Positions 45,856-58,329 of a stretch of 64,000 nucleotides of DNA are shown one piece after another. The notes beneath the pieces were generated by a model. It saw nothing but the letters and a program-made list of their open reading frames with translations, had not been told where the DNA came from and did no database searches. The position numbers and the translations under genes are program-made. The stretch's first letter is position 1; the number at the start of each line of letters is the position of its first letter. Source of the stretch: Paraescarpia echinospica (taxonomy: Eukaryota > Annelida > Polychaeta > Sabellida > Siboglinidae); assembly GCA_020002185.1 (NCBI GenBank), contig CM034531.1, positions 74,648,799-74,712,798 of the forward strand, written 5' to 3'.

Positions 45856-47034
45856 GTGACGTCACTTATGACACACACTCGCATCAGGCCGACCCTTTCC
45901 ATGCATTCAGAGCATGTTTACAAGGATAGATAATCTACACCAATAAACATACATAGCAAACATATATTGTATCCAGCTACAGAAAGTAACGTGTATAATC
46001 TCATAATATCACTAGAATATCAATATATGAAGCAGGAGTTGTACAATTTATCACAACAACTTAAATAAGTCAGTTAATTTCTGTTGGTGCCGCTAGCTCA
46101 TTTTGTATACTATGATACACTGTTTGTAAATATTTTATTTTTTATTTTTTTAGTGATTATTTATTCGCCACAAATATGAAAATATGGTCATTATATATAA
46201 CGACGTTTCTCAATTTTATTTATCCAGACAGATCACAATCTGTTTTCACATATATTATTAAAATATATTACCGTACAATATATGTACAATTAATAAATTA
46301 TATATCCATTACATTATATTTGTTTGGATAATTAAAATGTAAAAACATCGTTATATAATGACCATATTTTCATTTTTGTGGCGAATAAATAATTACTACA
46401 CAAAATTATTTACAAACAGTGCATTATAGTATAAAATTATTTGGTTTATGTTATTTCGTGAAAACATTTAAAAAAAAAGTGTAAAGAAAATCAATGGTTT
46501 GCATGCTGTCAGGATTGAACCGGTGTCGCCCGATTGTAAAATAAATGGCAAGAAACCAACGCGCTTACCCACTGAGCTAGCGGCACCAGCGTAAACTCTC
46601 TGACTGATTTAAGTTGTTATGATAAATTGTACAACTCCTGGTTCATATATCGATATTCTAGTGATATTATGAGATTATACACGTTATTTTCTGTAGCTGG
46701 ATACAATATATGTTTGCTATGTATGTTTATTGGTGTAGATTATCTCCCGTTGGTTGCATTCGATATAACTATTCTGAAAACGAGCCCAAGCTCGGCGAAA
46801 CCTAGTCGACTTGTAGGCCCATTCGCATTCGTTGTTTTGAATAAAATTCGATTCATGTGGAACCGAAACATAACTGCTTGTTCCTCTATGATGACTTGTG
46901 TTTGTATTACGTCGGAATATTGCATAATAACTCATTCTGAAGCTCGTTTCGACCCAAAAGCTATACTTGTAAACATGCTCTGAATGCATGGAAAGGGTCG
47001 GCCTGATGCGAGTGTGGGTCATAAGTGACGTCAC
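45856..47034. mobile_element. Foldback element with long, unequal inverted arms
   Basis: Both ends are the palindrome GTGACGTCAC (45856-45865, 47025-47034). The left arm (about 45856-46205) is repeated in inverse on the right (about 46345-47034): for example CACTCGCATCAGGCCGACCC, AGCATGTTTACAAG, GATAATCTACACCAATAAAC and GCGAATAAATAATTA-like blocks. Relative to the left, the right arm has about 240 bp extra after TTTACAAG and keeps a tRNA-like module that is deleted on the left. The AT-rich centre is about 140 bp. No protein-coding signature. Confidence 0.85.
46500..46592 (-). other. tRNA-like RNA polymerase III promoter module
   Basis: On the minus strand, GCTAGCTCAGTGGGTAAGCG fits the A box exactly and CCGGTTCAATCCTGAC fits the B box, about 40 bases apart. 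The 5' GGTGCCG has no pairing partner after the B box, so this is not a canonical tRNA gene. It is probably a SINE head embedded in the foldback arm. Confidence 0.6.
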
Positions 47035-47773
47035 ATCTCGGCATCCCGAAAAGCGCGCCAAAAATATGCATATTCGAAAATGTCCGGATGCACAGCATAA
47101 AATGTGGAATTTCTAATTCATTGATTTTTTTGGCTTGGTGGACGTGGAAATAGATAGCAGGATGTATATTACTACTATTGTTGAAATGAAAAAAGTTATA
47201 ACCACGAAAGGATGTCATATTGGAAAACCCATTTTCAGTCAAAGGCTTTAACGTAACTGACTAGCTATTTGGATAACTTTGTTGTCATCTTAATTGGCAT
47301 CGGAATTTATTTGGCGTAGGGCTTACTCTATTTCTGATGTTTTTGACTTAGGCGCTTCTTAGATTTGCTGTCATTAATTACAATGTTTCAATGTTAAGTT
47401 GTTGTGGAAACGTATAGAAGTTTCGTTTTGGTGAGTGAAGTTAGTTTTAAATCTCTTTATCATTTCTACCAGAAGCTGTTTAGGTAGGCTTGTTTAGCCT
47501 ATCCAACAACGAGTGTTGACACAACTTAATTGCAAGATTGATAACTAATGTCTACCGAATTATGGTGTGCTGAAAACATCGCTTTTTAGAGAATAATTAA
47601 GACGAGGCTATTAGACATAGGGAAAGGTTGTTTGTTACATGTCGTTGGCGGTTAGTCTGTTGTAAACATTGTTTTTGCTTTGGCCGAAACTTCGTAACGA
47701 TGCGGCTACCTAGCAGCACCTAACTGCGTCTAGTGTAGACTGCGGTATCACAAACTTGTATCAAACTGCGAAC
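47035..47773. other. No gene recognised
   Basis: Between the foldback element and the LTR retrotransposon. No protein, RNA or repeat signature. Confidence 0.4.
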
Positions 47774-47942
47774 TGTTGTATATTTACTCGTTTACGTTCA
47801 CACGAAGTAAATCTCCAATACACTTTATTCAAGTTTAACACAAGGACTGTTTATTCTTAGATCTTACATCACTGCCAATGAGCGGTAGTCGCGCTACTCG
47901 TAGCCGCGAGACGTGTACCTAATATTAAGTATCGACATAACA
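47774..47942 (-). repeat. 3' LTR
   Basis: On the plus strand it begins TGTTGTATATTTACTCG and ends CGACATAACA, with TGTT...AACA termini. It pairs with 52195-52363. Confidence 0.93.
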
Positions 47943-48420
47943 TTCCTCTTCCTCCCGACTTAATTATGAACTCAAATATTGTTGCACAGAAAACTGTTAA
48001 GTGGTCATACAATACTCAGTCACAAATATACATCTGGTAATCCGTTCTGTGAGAAGATCAATGGCTAATTATACGATGTTAAACATCTAACGAAATATTC
48101 CGTACTTTACGGCTGTAGAGTTCCATATAACTAAACAATCTCGCGGTACAAATTACGTTGATACTCCTTTGCATAACACTACAAGTCCAGTTTGGTAGGT
48201 GGACGGCGATTTTCACGCACTGGGTAGCGTCGCTCAGCAAAAGGACGAACGGAAGTTTCCGTAGTTCCCACAGGTGTAGTAGAACTGGCTTTCAGTTCGT
48301 CGTGTTGTCAGCACTGTTACTTCCACAGATGATGTCGACAGTTCAGGTACGACCTGTGTCCATATCACGGCGTCAGTGTTTGTTGTCGATCCCGACACGA
48401 AAGGCTCACGTGCCTCCGTA

Positions 48421-51120
48421 TTATCGACCTAATAGGGTAACATTCGTACCACATATTTGATCCAGGTGACGCCGCCACATCATTTGTCCCATCTTGATGA
48501 TGAAACTCACAGGCACTCTTTGTTGTAACGCAGTTCCCGGAACCCACTTCGGCCCAGAGTGGAAGTTTCTGGTCATCACTGTCTGACCTTCAAAGAAATT
48601 TTTTATTTTCCCCTTTCGCATCACTGACAGCCGTTTCTTCCGGATTGTGCTGTCTAGATCAGGCTTTTGCAGATCTAGACGTGGTCTGATGTTGTGACCT
48701 AACATTACTGTTGCTGCGTTCGGTGTGTTACGGTATGCAAGCAGGAAGTTGTTGAGTCTATGTCGAAGGCTGGATCTAGAATCTGAGCCAGACAATGATA
48801 CGCGCAGGGACTTCTTGAAGCTCTGTACGAATCTTTCCGCAAGTCCGTTCGCAGCAGGGTGATACGACGCTGAAGTGATGTGGTCGATGCCATTATCGCT
48901 AACGAGTTGTTCTGGTAGACCCAATCTCGCGAACAGAGATCTATCTCAACACTTCATTTGTTTGAGTTGCAATGGTTGTGTTCATTGGAATGACGTCTGG
49001 CCATTTTGAATGGGCGTTAACAAATATGAGGAACACTTTCCCTACGAAAGGTGAAGTCAATGTGCACGCGTTGCCACCCCGCCTGGATTGAAATTCCCAA
49101 GGATGCAAGGGGGCCAGTTGTGGTGCGCGCTGTGTTTCTTGGCAACCTTGGCAGGATTTCGCGACGTCCTCGATCTGCTGGTCTATTCCTGGCCACCATG
49201 CGTAGCTTCTGCTCAGGCACTTAATTTTTACTATGCCCAAGTGACCTTCATGGAGTTCCTGTAGCACCCTGTAGCGAAGCTTCGGAGGTAGGATGACCCG
49301 AGTACCCCACAACAGACATCCTTACTGGACGGATAATTCGTCTTTCCGTTGGTAATACGGAGCAAAGCCCTTGTTGCGTTTGTACTGCGTGCTCCACTCG
49401 CCATTCATGGTGAGTTGAAGAACCGTACTAAGGGCTGGATTCCTACTCGTTTCCCTCCTGACCTCTTTACTGCTGACTTGGTCGATGTGAAATAGGTCTG
49501 CAGCATCGTAATAGTGTTGACCCTCGCTGGATTGTGTACCTGTATCCACCGAGGAACAATGCCCAGCGTTGCAGTCTTGCAGCAGCTGTCGATGATACTG
49601 ATTTGTTGGGATGAAAGATGGTCAACAGTGGTTGATGATCTGTCACGATGGTGAAGGTTCGACCTTCTAGATAATGGGTGAATCTTTTCAACCCACGGAT
49701 AATTAAGAGACCCTCCTTCTCAATTTGTGAGTAGTTCTCCTCTGCTTTTGAGAGAGTTCTGGAGGCGAATGCGATCGGGCGCTCATCACCGTCGTCCATA
49801 ACGTGCGAGATAACCGCTCCCAGTCCATATTGTGTGGCGTCAGTTTCTAGACATACTGGGCGGTTAATGTCATAGTGAGTGAGTACTTGATCCGATGCTA
49901 TCAGTCACTTCACTTCTAGGAATACATATTCCTGTGATTTTCCCCAGTGCCATTTCTTGTCAGTTTGCAACAGCAAATGCAGAGGTTACAAGACTGTTGA
50001 TAGGCGAGGTAGAAAGTTATGGTAATAGTTTACCATACCAAACAGAGAACGAACCTGCGAGACATTTTCAGGGTGTTGGGCGTCCTTCACTGCAGTCGCT
50101 TTCTTCTCAGATTTGTGAAGACCATTCTTGTCAATCATTGTCCTTGAAGAATTCGCACTTCTGCCGGTTCACTTTCATGTCATGCTCTTCGAGACGTGTA
50201 AGAACCTTCTCGGGAATATCCAGATATTCTGCGACCGTGCATCCAGTCACGATGGTGTCGTCCATATAACATTGGACGTAGGGAATTCCCTGCAGAACCT
50301 TGTCCATGGTTCTCTGCCAGATGGATGGAGCTGACGCAACACCATAAACCAGACCATTATATTGGAAAGGTCCCTTGTGCGTGTTTACAGTGAACAATTC
50401 TCTGCAGTCTTCGGACACTTCCATTTGGAGGTCTGCTTCTGATGGATCTATCTTAGAGAACCTTTGCAAACAGACAAGTTTGCGAAAATATCTTCAATTT
50501 TGTCCATCTCAAGTACCCGGTTAATTGTGACCTTGAAGTATCCGCACAGGCGGACATTCCTGTTCCTTTTTATCACAGGAACAACTGGAGCAGCCTAATT
50601 GCTGCGTTCGACGGGTCTGATGATTCCTTCCGACAGTAAGCGTTCTATCTCCAGTTCGACCTTGGGCTTTATCGCATACGATACTGGACGTGACTTGTGG
50701 AATCGGGGCTTGTTATTAACTTCCACCGTCAGTTTGGCTTGATAGCCTCTCACTTTCTTTACACCAGGGCTGAAGATTGCGACGTGTTTCTGTAGGATAC
50801 TCTCCAACTTCTTCGTAGATGTGGAAGCCACATGTGCTGAGTGTGCCTTAATTTCAGCCTGTTTAGCTTGATGGCTTTCAACCATTCACGACCGAATAAC
50901 GGTGGGCTCCCCTTGTTGATGGTGTAGAGGCTCAACGTTTTCTTCTGGCCATTGTAGCACACGTGGACACATGCAGTGCCAAATGGGCATATCTTTTCGC
51001 TGGTATACGTCTCCAGTTGTTTTGAAGATTTTTTCAGAGGAACATGGGCCAGATACTTCTCGTAGTCCTCGCGACCCATTACCGACACTGCTGCTCCCGT
51101 GTCGAGTTCCATTTGCATGT
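48421..51120 (-). pseudogene. pol region: protease, RT, RNase H, integrase (multiple breaks)
   Basis: Protease: MELDTGAAVSVMG near 51100 (DTGA catalytic motif). RT: KKVRGYQAKLTVEVNNKPRF and IERLLSEGIIRPVE (50600-50740), then VQCYMDDTIVTG near 50260 (YMDD active site). RNase H: RPIAFASRTLSKAEENYSQI and FTIVTDHQPLL (49600-49800). Integrase: YAWWPGIDQQ and SCQGCQ zinc-binding part (about 49150-49200), HIDFT, then VSDNGIDHITSASYHPAANG and LAERFVQSFKKSL (48800-48900). Stops and frameshifts separate protease from RT (about 50880), the two RT blocks (about 50470-50600), RT from RNase H, and RNase H from integrase, so no functional polyprotein can be made. Confidence 0.9.
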
Positions 51121-51248
51121 CGTTTCCTTCTATTTGGACTTGGTGCCACAGATGGCGCCACTATCACTGTGCACGGAATACAGTTCAAGTCTCTGTACCC
51201 AATCTTCGGCGCTATCGACGTCGCTGTCAATTTGATGCGTTGCTTGTT

Positions 51249-52010
51249 TTACTGAGTGAACCCTGTCGTTTCGCTTTTGGTTCTGTTTTGTGGACAAACA
51301 AGCTGACCTGATGTGGCTCTTCTTCCCGCATCTTTAAAATAGCAATCATCAGGACCATGGTTGTTTTGGTTGCAGTGGAAACACCGTGTCTTTGCCGCGT
51401 TTTTGCTATGTTGTTCCAGTCTAGCTTGTCTTTGTGAACCACGATTTGGATGTCGCTTCGAAAATGTATGTACCGGAAGGCTCTCACTGACACGCTCCCT
51501 TTTCAGCTCGCACGAGGCTTTAGCGGCAAGTTCCATTCCTATATCAATTTCCAGCGCTCGACTAAACTTTACATTGGCTTCAGAAAAAAGTCGTTTCTGG
51601 ATTGCCGTATGTTCGTTCGTCAGTCCGCAGACGAGCCGATCACGTAATTCTGCGTCCAGCACTTCGCCAAAGTCGCAAAATTCTGCGAGTTTTTTAATCT
51701 CGGCAATAAACTGCGAAATGGACTCACCCTCCTTTTGATTTCGTGTATAAAATCGGAAACGTTCGGTTGCAGATGTTTGAGTAGTGCATGGCATAGCTCT
51801 GCATACAGCAATTCACCTGACTTTGCAGGAGAAACTAACTTCTTAACAACCCGTATGTTCGGCTTCCAATCACACTCAAAACACGGACACTTTCTTCATG
51901 TTCTTTATGTCATTTGCAGCGACAAATTGTTCGAAACGTTCAGTGTACGACTCCCAACTTTCAACGTTGTCGTCGTATAACTCCAATGATCCGATTAATG
52001 TTGATGCCAT
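51249..52010 (-). pseudogene. gag region of the LTR retrotransposon
   Basis: The likely start at 52008-52010 reads MASTLIGSLELYDDNVESWE; a stop interrupts after about 45 codons. A later open frame (51249-51794) has FRFYTRNQKEGESISQFIAE and LRDRLVCGLTNEHTAIQKRL, typical gag capsid-like helices, then one CCHC zinc knuckle, CFHCNQNNHGPDDC, at about 51360. It sits directly downstream of the 5' LTR and leader. Confidence 0.88.
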
Positions 52011-52194
52011 CTTGTTTGACTACGTGACACCGTGGCCTGGCAGACAGACAATGCACGTGACATTTCCGCGGACTCAAAGACAAAGTTTTGAATTCACGAT
52101 TTTTTGTGACGCATGACACAGTTATGTGACGCCTGTTTGCGGAGTCTCTGTGGCTAATCGTCGTCCGAATCGAATCCACTCCTCGTCGTCAATA

Positions 52195-52363
52195 TGTTAT
52201 ATATTTACTCGTTTACGTTCACACGAAGTAAATCTCCAACACACTTTATTCAAGTTTAACACAAGAACTGTTTATTCTTAGATATTACATCACTTCCAAT
52301 GATCGGTAGTCGCGCTATTCGTAGCCGCGGGACGTGTACATAATATTAAGTATCGACATAACA
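52195..52363 (-). repeat. 5' LTR
   Basis: Same length as, and alignable end to end with, 47774-47942. The leader immediately inside, read on the minus strand, begins TATTGACGACGAGGAGTGG; I cannot assign a primer tRNA with confidence. Confidence 0.93.
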
Positions 52364-52368
52364 CGAAC

Positions 52369-53678
52369 AAACATAGGAACTAACCTACGAACAGTTAACC
52401 TATTAGATAAAGCCTTTCTAAGACATCCATCCCCGCTCCAACGGCAAATCGGCGACTAACCCGTAATATGCAGCCGTGTTCGCGAACACAGTCTACACAA
52501 TCGATGGTATCTGCTTCACCTCGTACCAATGCCATATCGATTGTATAAACCGTTTATCAAATGTCGAACGATTTGATGGTCTAACGGTTACTCTCAATGG
52601 AGAACCACACGTCATTACTGATTGTGGCGATGGAGAGAAAGCACGTATATAGGGTTGACCTGGTCTGGGAACTGAGTCGCTTTAGTATCGTCAACAATGT
52701 CAGAAATGCAGGCACTATTAAATCAGTGCTGCAATATAGACATGTAGCGCAGTCCGATGAACATGGTGAAGTCACGATGACATGGCATTCGCCACAAATT
52801 GTGAACACTCATAAGGGGCACTCGATGGATTCGCTTAGACAACGTATTAAGAAATCATAAAAAGTAATTATAATATAATAATATAATTATAATATTACCA
52901 CTTTATGTGAAGTGTGAAATGTCTTATTAAATGTGACTGGAAAGTTGTAGCCGTTTAGGAACACTTTGCCGACCGCATCGCACACAGCTTGTTTTATATT
53001 AATTACAAATACTTGCAAAAATGCCCGTCCACTAACTGGATGCCTTGGTACATGACAGTCGTGTTAGTAATACTTCAAAATGTTAGAAAACGCATAGCAC
53101 CGTTTTACAAACACAATAACGCGATCGCAGACACTCGTTATTTGTTCAAAATTACGAAGGTCTAAGAGAATGTAAAGTTCACGTCCATCGATAGGCCCTA
53201 GTGATGATAGTGAAAAATTGACATGAGGGTAGACATTAGCATTATTATGTCAGCATCTGCTCATTGTTGCTACGTCTATGACGCAGGGGGCCATTTTCCC
53301 GAAGTATTTGTCACGCGCACGTTGTTCCTGCGGTTGTTAGGTTACGTTTTACGTATTACGCGCACATTGCGCTTTACGTTCAGAACAACAGATTTACCAC
53401 ATAAAAGGTTAGAATCTTGACATATATGGGGTATTTTGAAAAGATGTAGGTTTTACGTCCTATCCTAAAGGGTCGTAAATTAAGCCGTCTAAGAGGAACT
53501 CGCTAACCTTCCCGCATAAGCAAGCTCGGATACAAGTAGATTGATGCTAAACAAACGTATCACTACTGTAATAAAACTCCTATAAAATATGATGTTTCGC
53601 ACCTCGCGTAATGTAAACACAAAATGTCCAAAACGACCATCATTGGAGAAATATCGAGGCATTTTACATTTTTGTTGA
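52369..53678. other. No gene recognised
   Basis: An 87-codon frame at 52597-52860 and a 65-codon frame at 53223-53420 have no family match or splice context. Confidence 0.35.
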
Positions 53679-53800
<122 letters not shown>

Positions 53801-53870
53801 TGTGCGTGTTGACGACGATGACGATGACGGTGAAGGCGAATCATACGACGACGACGACGACGAAGTAGAA

Positions 53871-54520
53871 GAAGGATTCTCACGAAGAACATGTTACGTA
53901 TTTCGAAGGAGAGAACAGCGTATGAACAACAGGTGTATGAGGGCAACGACAGTACACTCAAGTGACCCATTCACCCACTAGGTCACTGGCACGAGCGACC
54001 CCTGCAGGCAACTACACTAATCAAGCGTCGAGGTGACGCGCATTAAGAGATGATTGTCCAACGGCGAGAATCGATGTAATAATAACAATAATAATCATAA
54101 ATCGATACAGCGACATCACGAGTCTGTGCTGTCAGGAATGGTGCGTGTCAGGTGAAAGACCGCTTGGACATTTCCGTTTCTGTCGATTGCGCTATATGAA
54201 AAAAGACTACACAGACCAAGAACCAGCGCGTGCGCCTGGTCTGAGGTGCGAGATGAAGCTGGAGGAATGTTTCTGTCAATATGAGTTGCCTTAGAGGTTG
54301 TTTGTCTGTTCCGCTACCGGGAATCAGCAAGCTATGATTGTAATTATCAATCTTGCGGTAACTGGACTTCTTAAATGTGCAAAAATGACGACCAAGCTGA
54401 ACATCAATGAGCTTCGCGGTTAAACCAATCCGGCGTTGGTTATTTAATGCCAATAAAGTTGTTTATACTCTAAAAATGTTTTATTCGTTTCGCGGGATAA
54501 AATTCAAATAAATAAATCTT
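53871..54520. other. No gene recognised
   Basis: A 101-codon minus frame at 54148-54453 lacks any recognisable motif; not accepted. Confidence 0.35.
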
Positions 54521-54523
54521 TAC

Positions 54524-54677
<154 letters not shown>

Positions 54678-55074
54678 CGATAGTGCATGTAGTGTTTGTA
54701 AATAATGTTATCGATACCCTAGATGCCCTGTTGCACAAGAAAACTTTATTTATGGTTTTATAAATTGGATAGGATCTATGTTGACAATGACTTGATGATA
54801 AAAATGTATGTGCAATGGTTAATGGACCTATTCTGTCTGTTCGGGCAAAACAATTTTATAATGTATAGTGGTGATTTTTATATGCTAACTATATAAAATT
54901 ATATTTATATAATTATTACTTAATATTTGTTTTAATTATTTATATTTTAACTTTCCTAACCTATTTATATTTTAAGTCATTTAATTTGTATGTAATAAAA
55001 GAGTTCGTATTTGCATATTGTTGCATATTGTGTCACTTAAATCTCAACAATGCTCCACAATTCTATACAAAAAC

Positions 55075-55079
55075 TGTAC

Positions 55080-55112
<33 letters not shown>
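55075..55112. repeat. (TA)n microsatellite
   Basis: About 35 bp of TATATA with one ACA interruption. Confidence 0.9.
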
Positions 55113-55113
<1 letters not shown>

Positions 55114-55834
55114 TAACATAAATCATGCATTTATTGCTACTACTCCAGCATTTTAAGACACTTAGTTAAAATAAATGTAATAAATTTGGCAAAATTCAAA
55201 TAAAGCAATAATTTACAAGTTGTGTGTTATAAATTACTATCATGTCAGAAGATTAATATCGCACTAATTTTGGCACTACCGTAACAGTATTGTAACGGTA
55301 ATACATATATCGCAATATTTTATAACAATAGTAAAACTATCCCAAGTATTTACCCTTAACACACAAGGCCAAGGTGAGCGAGGTCGGTGTGACCGGTCAG
55401 AAACGGGGTTAGTAGCACTGGCACCGGCATGATACACACACCGTGTCATATCATGCCTAAGGGTGAATTTGAGTCTTTATCTCCATAGCCGTGCAACGTA
55501 TAATTATTTATGGTGGTAGCAATGTAGAACATTGACTTTTATTGTATTGTAAACCATAAGCAACGAGACGCCGTCTATATCGGCGAACTTTAAAGACGCA
55601 CACACGAACGCACTAAGGCAGAAAGACAGAGACAGGGAAAGGAAGAGGGAGTGAGCACGGGAGCGATGGAGCGAGAGAGTCAGAGAGTGATGGAGCGAAG
55701 TAGTCAGAGAGCGAGAGAGCCACGGAGCGCGAGCACTCTAGAATGCAAGCATGCTCAATCCACACCACATGCTGTGCACATGCAAAACGCTGGAGGCAAA
55801 ATATTAAGGACAATGTTCAAACAGTATTAGATGC

Positions 55835-55876
55835 GTTGCCCTAGTAACGTTGCCCTAGTAACGTTGCCCTAGTAAC
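55835..55876. promoter_or_regulatory. Three abutting RFX X-box motifs
   Basis: GTTGCCCTAGTAAC occurs three times head to tail with no spacer (55835-55848, 55849-55862, 55863-55876). It fits the RFX consensus GTNRCC(N0-3)RGYAAC exactly, with a 2-base spacer. X-boxes recruit RFX factors, well known at ciliary gene promoters. I cannot see the regulated gene. Confidence 0.6.
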
Positions 55877-57689
55877 GTTTAAAATCAATGATGCTTCCTC
55901 GAACTCGATGGAAGGTGATGCTTGTGCTGCGAAGCATGACCATGTGCGGTTTCACACACGCTGCCCGTAGCAGGTGCTGCGCGTTGACAATGAACTGCAA
56001 ATTACCGACACGACACATGACTCACGTGCATAGTATTTATCGCTGCATTATATCGATCGGCTGAGAAATTAAAACAGCGTCCTACGTTTTCACGTGTTCG
56101 CAACGTTCCGAATACTCACCAACGTAGTAATATCATATTCCCAATATCGGTACTAGTGATCTTATAAAAAACATTGCGAAAGTCACCTTTCAAAAACCTG
56201 GGCAGATTATGGATCAATTTTCAACAATATCATACAGGTAAGAACCGAAATTGATGTTTTTAAATTACTTAGGTAATATATATACATAAATAATTTTTTT
56301 GAATTTTATGGGATTCTTTTTTATTATAGACAGACAGCTACAGTGTTTGAATGCTACCCGTATCGCAAACTGTTGCATTCTATCATTAGGACCGTTGTTT
56401 GTTTCTATTCTGGAGTTTAAAAAAGCTCAGGGTATTCAGATGATTATGTGGAGGTTGCTTACCTCCCCATGCATGCCTTCAAAAGGCTTTAGAGTAGACA
56501 CAGTTTCGTTTGTGTACATCACACGTCCGCCACACAGTGACTATATGAACACACACTGGTTAAATACCGAAGCGATCAAACAAACACAATGACATTTAGT
56601 ATCACAAGTCGCGTTTTTGTACAAATCAAAACACATAGTGACTTTCAGAAATAATAATTAGAAGGCTACTTCGACTACTTACAGTATCGGTCTTTGTCAG
56701 TGTCTTACCCAGGTTTTACGCTGTTTCCAGAGAGCGTAGCCACTCGTCACATGTGTTTATAGGCGACCATCGATCCTCATCTGTTCACCTGGTCCAAACC
56801 TTTTGTCAAAATGCGGTTGCTGCCATTCTCCCGATTGAATGACTCATTGTGATATTTTCACGACGCCAAATTTACAAAAACAATCGGTAATTTATAATTA
56901 GTAATCTTTTCCGGCGTGGAAAACTGTTAAAACGGTGGCAGCGATTTTAACGAAATGTCGTTAATCTGTGACATTTGATGTAGGATTAACAAGACACCCC
57001 TCGATGGAGAAATAGGCTGGACCTTTCCCGGTCCGGGAGACGCTCCAACGACCACACCCACCATTGCCACCGTGACCGTTAATTAGCTCGGATCGCAGGC
57101 CGATTAATAAAACATATTGATCTGTGCAAGCTGAAAGAACAATGCATTATAAATCATGAGCCGTTCTCTGCAGACGATATTGTAAGAACATTTGACGAGA
57201 TGCATGAAGTAAACAGTACGTTAAGTGGTCAATATGCCACGTTCTCCAGTTTAACTGATCACTGACATTTCGTAGTCATATCTTCTTTTTAGGAAGCAAT
57301 TGATTATGAAGGTATTTATAATGACTCTGAGCGAGATGATGTAGGGATTAAAATCCAGACAGTGCAACCACATTATGTCAAAGCACGTACAATTTACGGC
57401 CCCCTATACATCATCAGACACTAAATCCACAACTTTTGTGCGCAACGCCATATCTATTAAATTCCTAGGCAGCTCCCTGTGTATTGTGGGACATTCAGAT
57501 TTTCTGTGGCAGAACATTTAAACACCAGCAGACAAAACGGATAAATACATTTTTCCTTGGCATATGTTGGACCTATCACAGATGGTCACTTTCCCGTCAA
57601 AACGTCCTGAACAATTGCATCCAACAGAAGAAACGGTCATCGAAACCAAAAGTCAGCGATTCTTACTTGATGTTTCTTAAGAGTGTAGG
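55877..57689. other. No gene recognised downstream of the X-box cluster
   Basis: A 97-codon plus frame at 56299-56592 and a minus-strand donor-like CTACGTTG|GTGAGTATTC near 56120 are the only weak hints of transcription. No coding exon could be defended. Confidence 0.35.
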
Positions 57690-58000
57690 ATATAATCCCT
57701 CACTGACATAATCCCTCAAGACTTAACCCATCTGGACAAAGCACCTCACGGGCCTAACCTCTATTGGACATAATCTATCACGGACAAAGCCCTTCATGGA
57801 CAAACAATTTGGTACATAATCCATCTGAACAAATCTCTCACAGACATAAGGTCTATTCAGGTCTATTCACAGACAAACCCCTAATTGATAAATCTCCGTG
57901 AGTGGTTAGACCTATGTCCATGAGGGATTATGTGTAGATAGGTTATTTCGGGAGGGGTTATATCCGTAAGGGGCTTTATCCCTGGGGGTTTTGTCCACAT
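57690..58000. repeat. Degenerate ~20-bp repeat, half inverted
   Basis: Variants of GACATAATCCCTCAC and GGACAAAGCCC recur about ten times up to 57895; from about 57900 the same motifs continue in inverse (GTCCATGAGGGATTATGT, GGGGCTTTATCC, TTTGTCCACAT). Confidence 0.7.
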
Positions 58001-58265
58001 GCTAACGCAGAAGTCATACAAAATAACACAGGCAGCGTAAGACAAACTTGCCGATGGAGTTCCAGCCGGACAAGTGTCAATTCAGCAGAATCCATCCACA
58101 TATTTGCATGTACCCCGGTAGAAATTCCGCGGGAGATATTGCTGTTACATACATTGCCAGCTCGGTGACTCTCACACGCCCGAGCGAGACGCAGCTCCGG
58201 CCGCACGGAGCAAGATCCAATGGATTAGACCGTTACAGATTGAGACCATCACTTCGTGAGTCCAC

Positions 58266-58326
58266 GGCAAGTTACACATTTACCCCGGCAAGTTACACAT
58301 TTACCCCGGCAAGTTACACATTGACT
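58266..58326 (+). repeat. 21-bp tandem repeat, three units
   Basis: GGCAAGTTACACATTTACCCC is repeated twice exactly and once partly. Because 21 is a multiple of 3 it would encode ASYTFTP heptads in one frame, but no supported gene contains it. Confidence 0.85.
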
Positions 58327-58329
58327 TTT

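Larger units (their letters stand above)
47774..52363 (-). mobile_element. Ty3/gypsy-type LTR retrotransposon, full length, decayed
   Basis: The element is 4590 bp, bounded by 169-bp direct LTRs and the 5-bp target duplication CGAAC (47769-47773, 52364-52368). The minus-strand order is 5' LTR (52195-52363), gag, protease, RT, RNase H, integrase, 3' LTR (47774-47942). A purine tract (GGGAGGAAGAGGAA) lies just before the 3' LTR at 47943-47957. RNase H before integrase is the Ty3/gypsy order. The frames are interrupted many times. The LTRs differ at about a dozen positions by eye, suggesting an old insertion. Confidence 0.93.

Noticed and set aside
46500..46592. A genuine tRNA gene
   Set aside because: A and B boxes are good but the acceptor stem does not pair, and it sits inside a foldback repeat.
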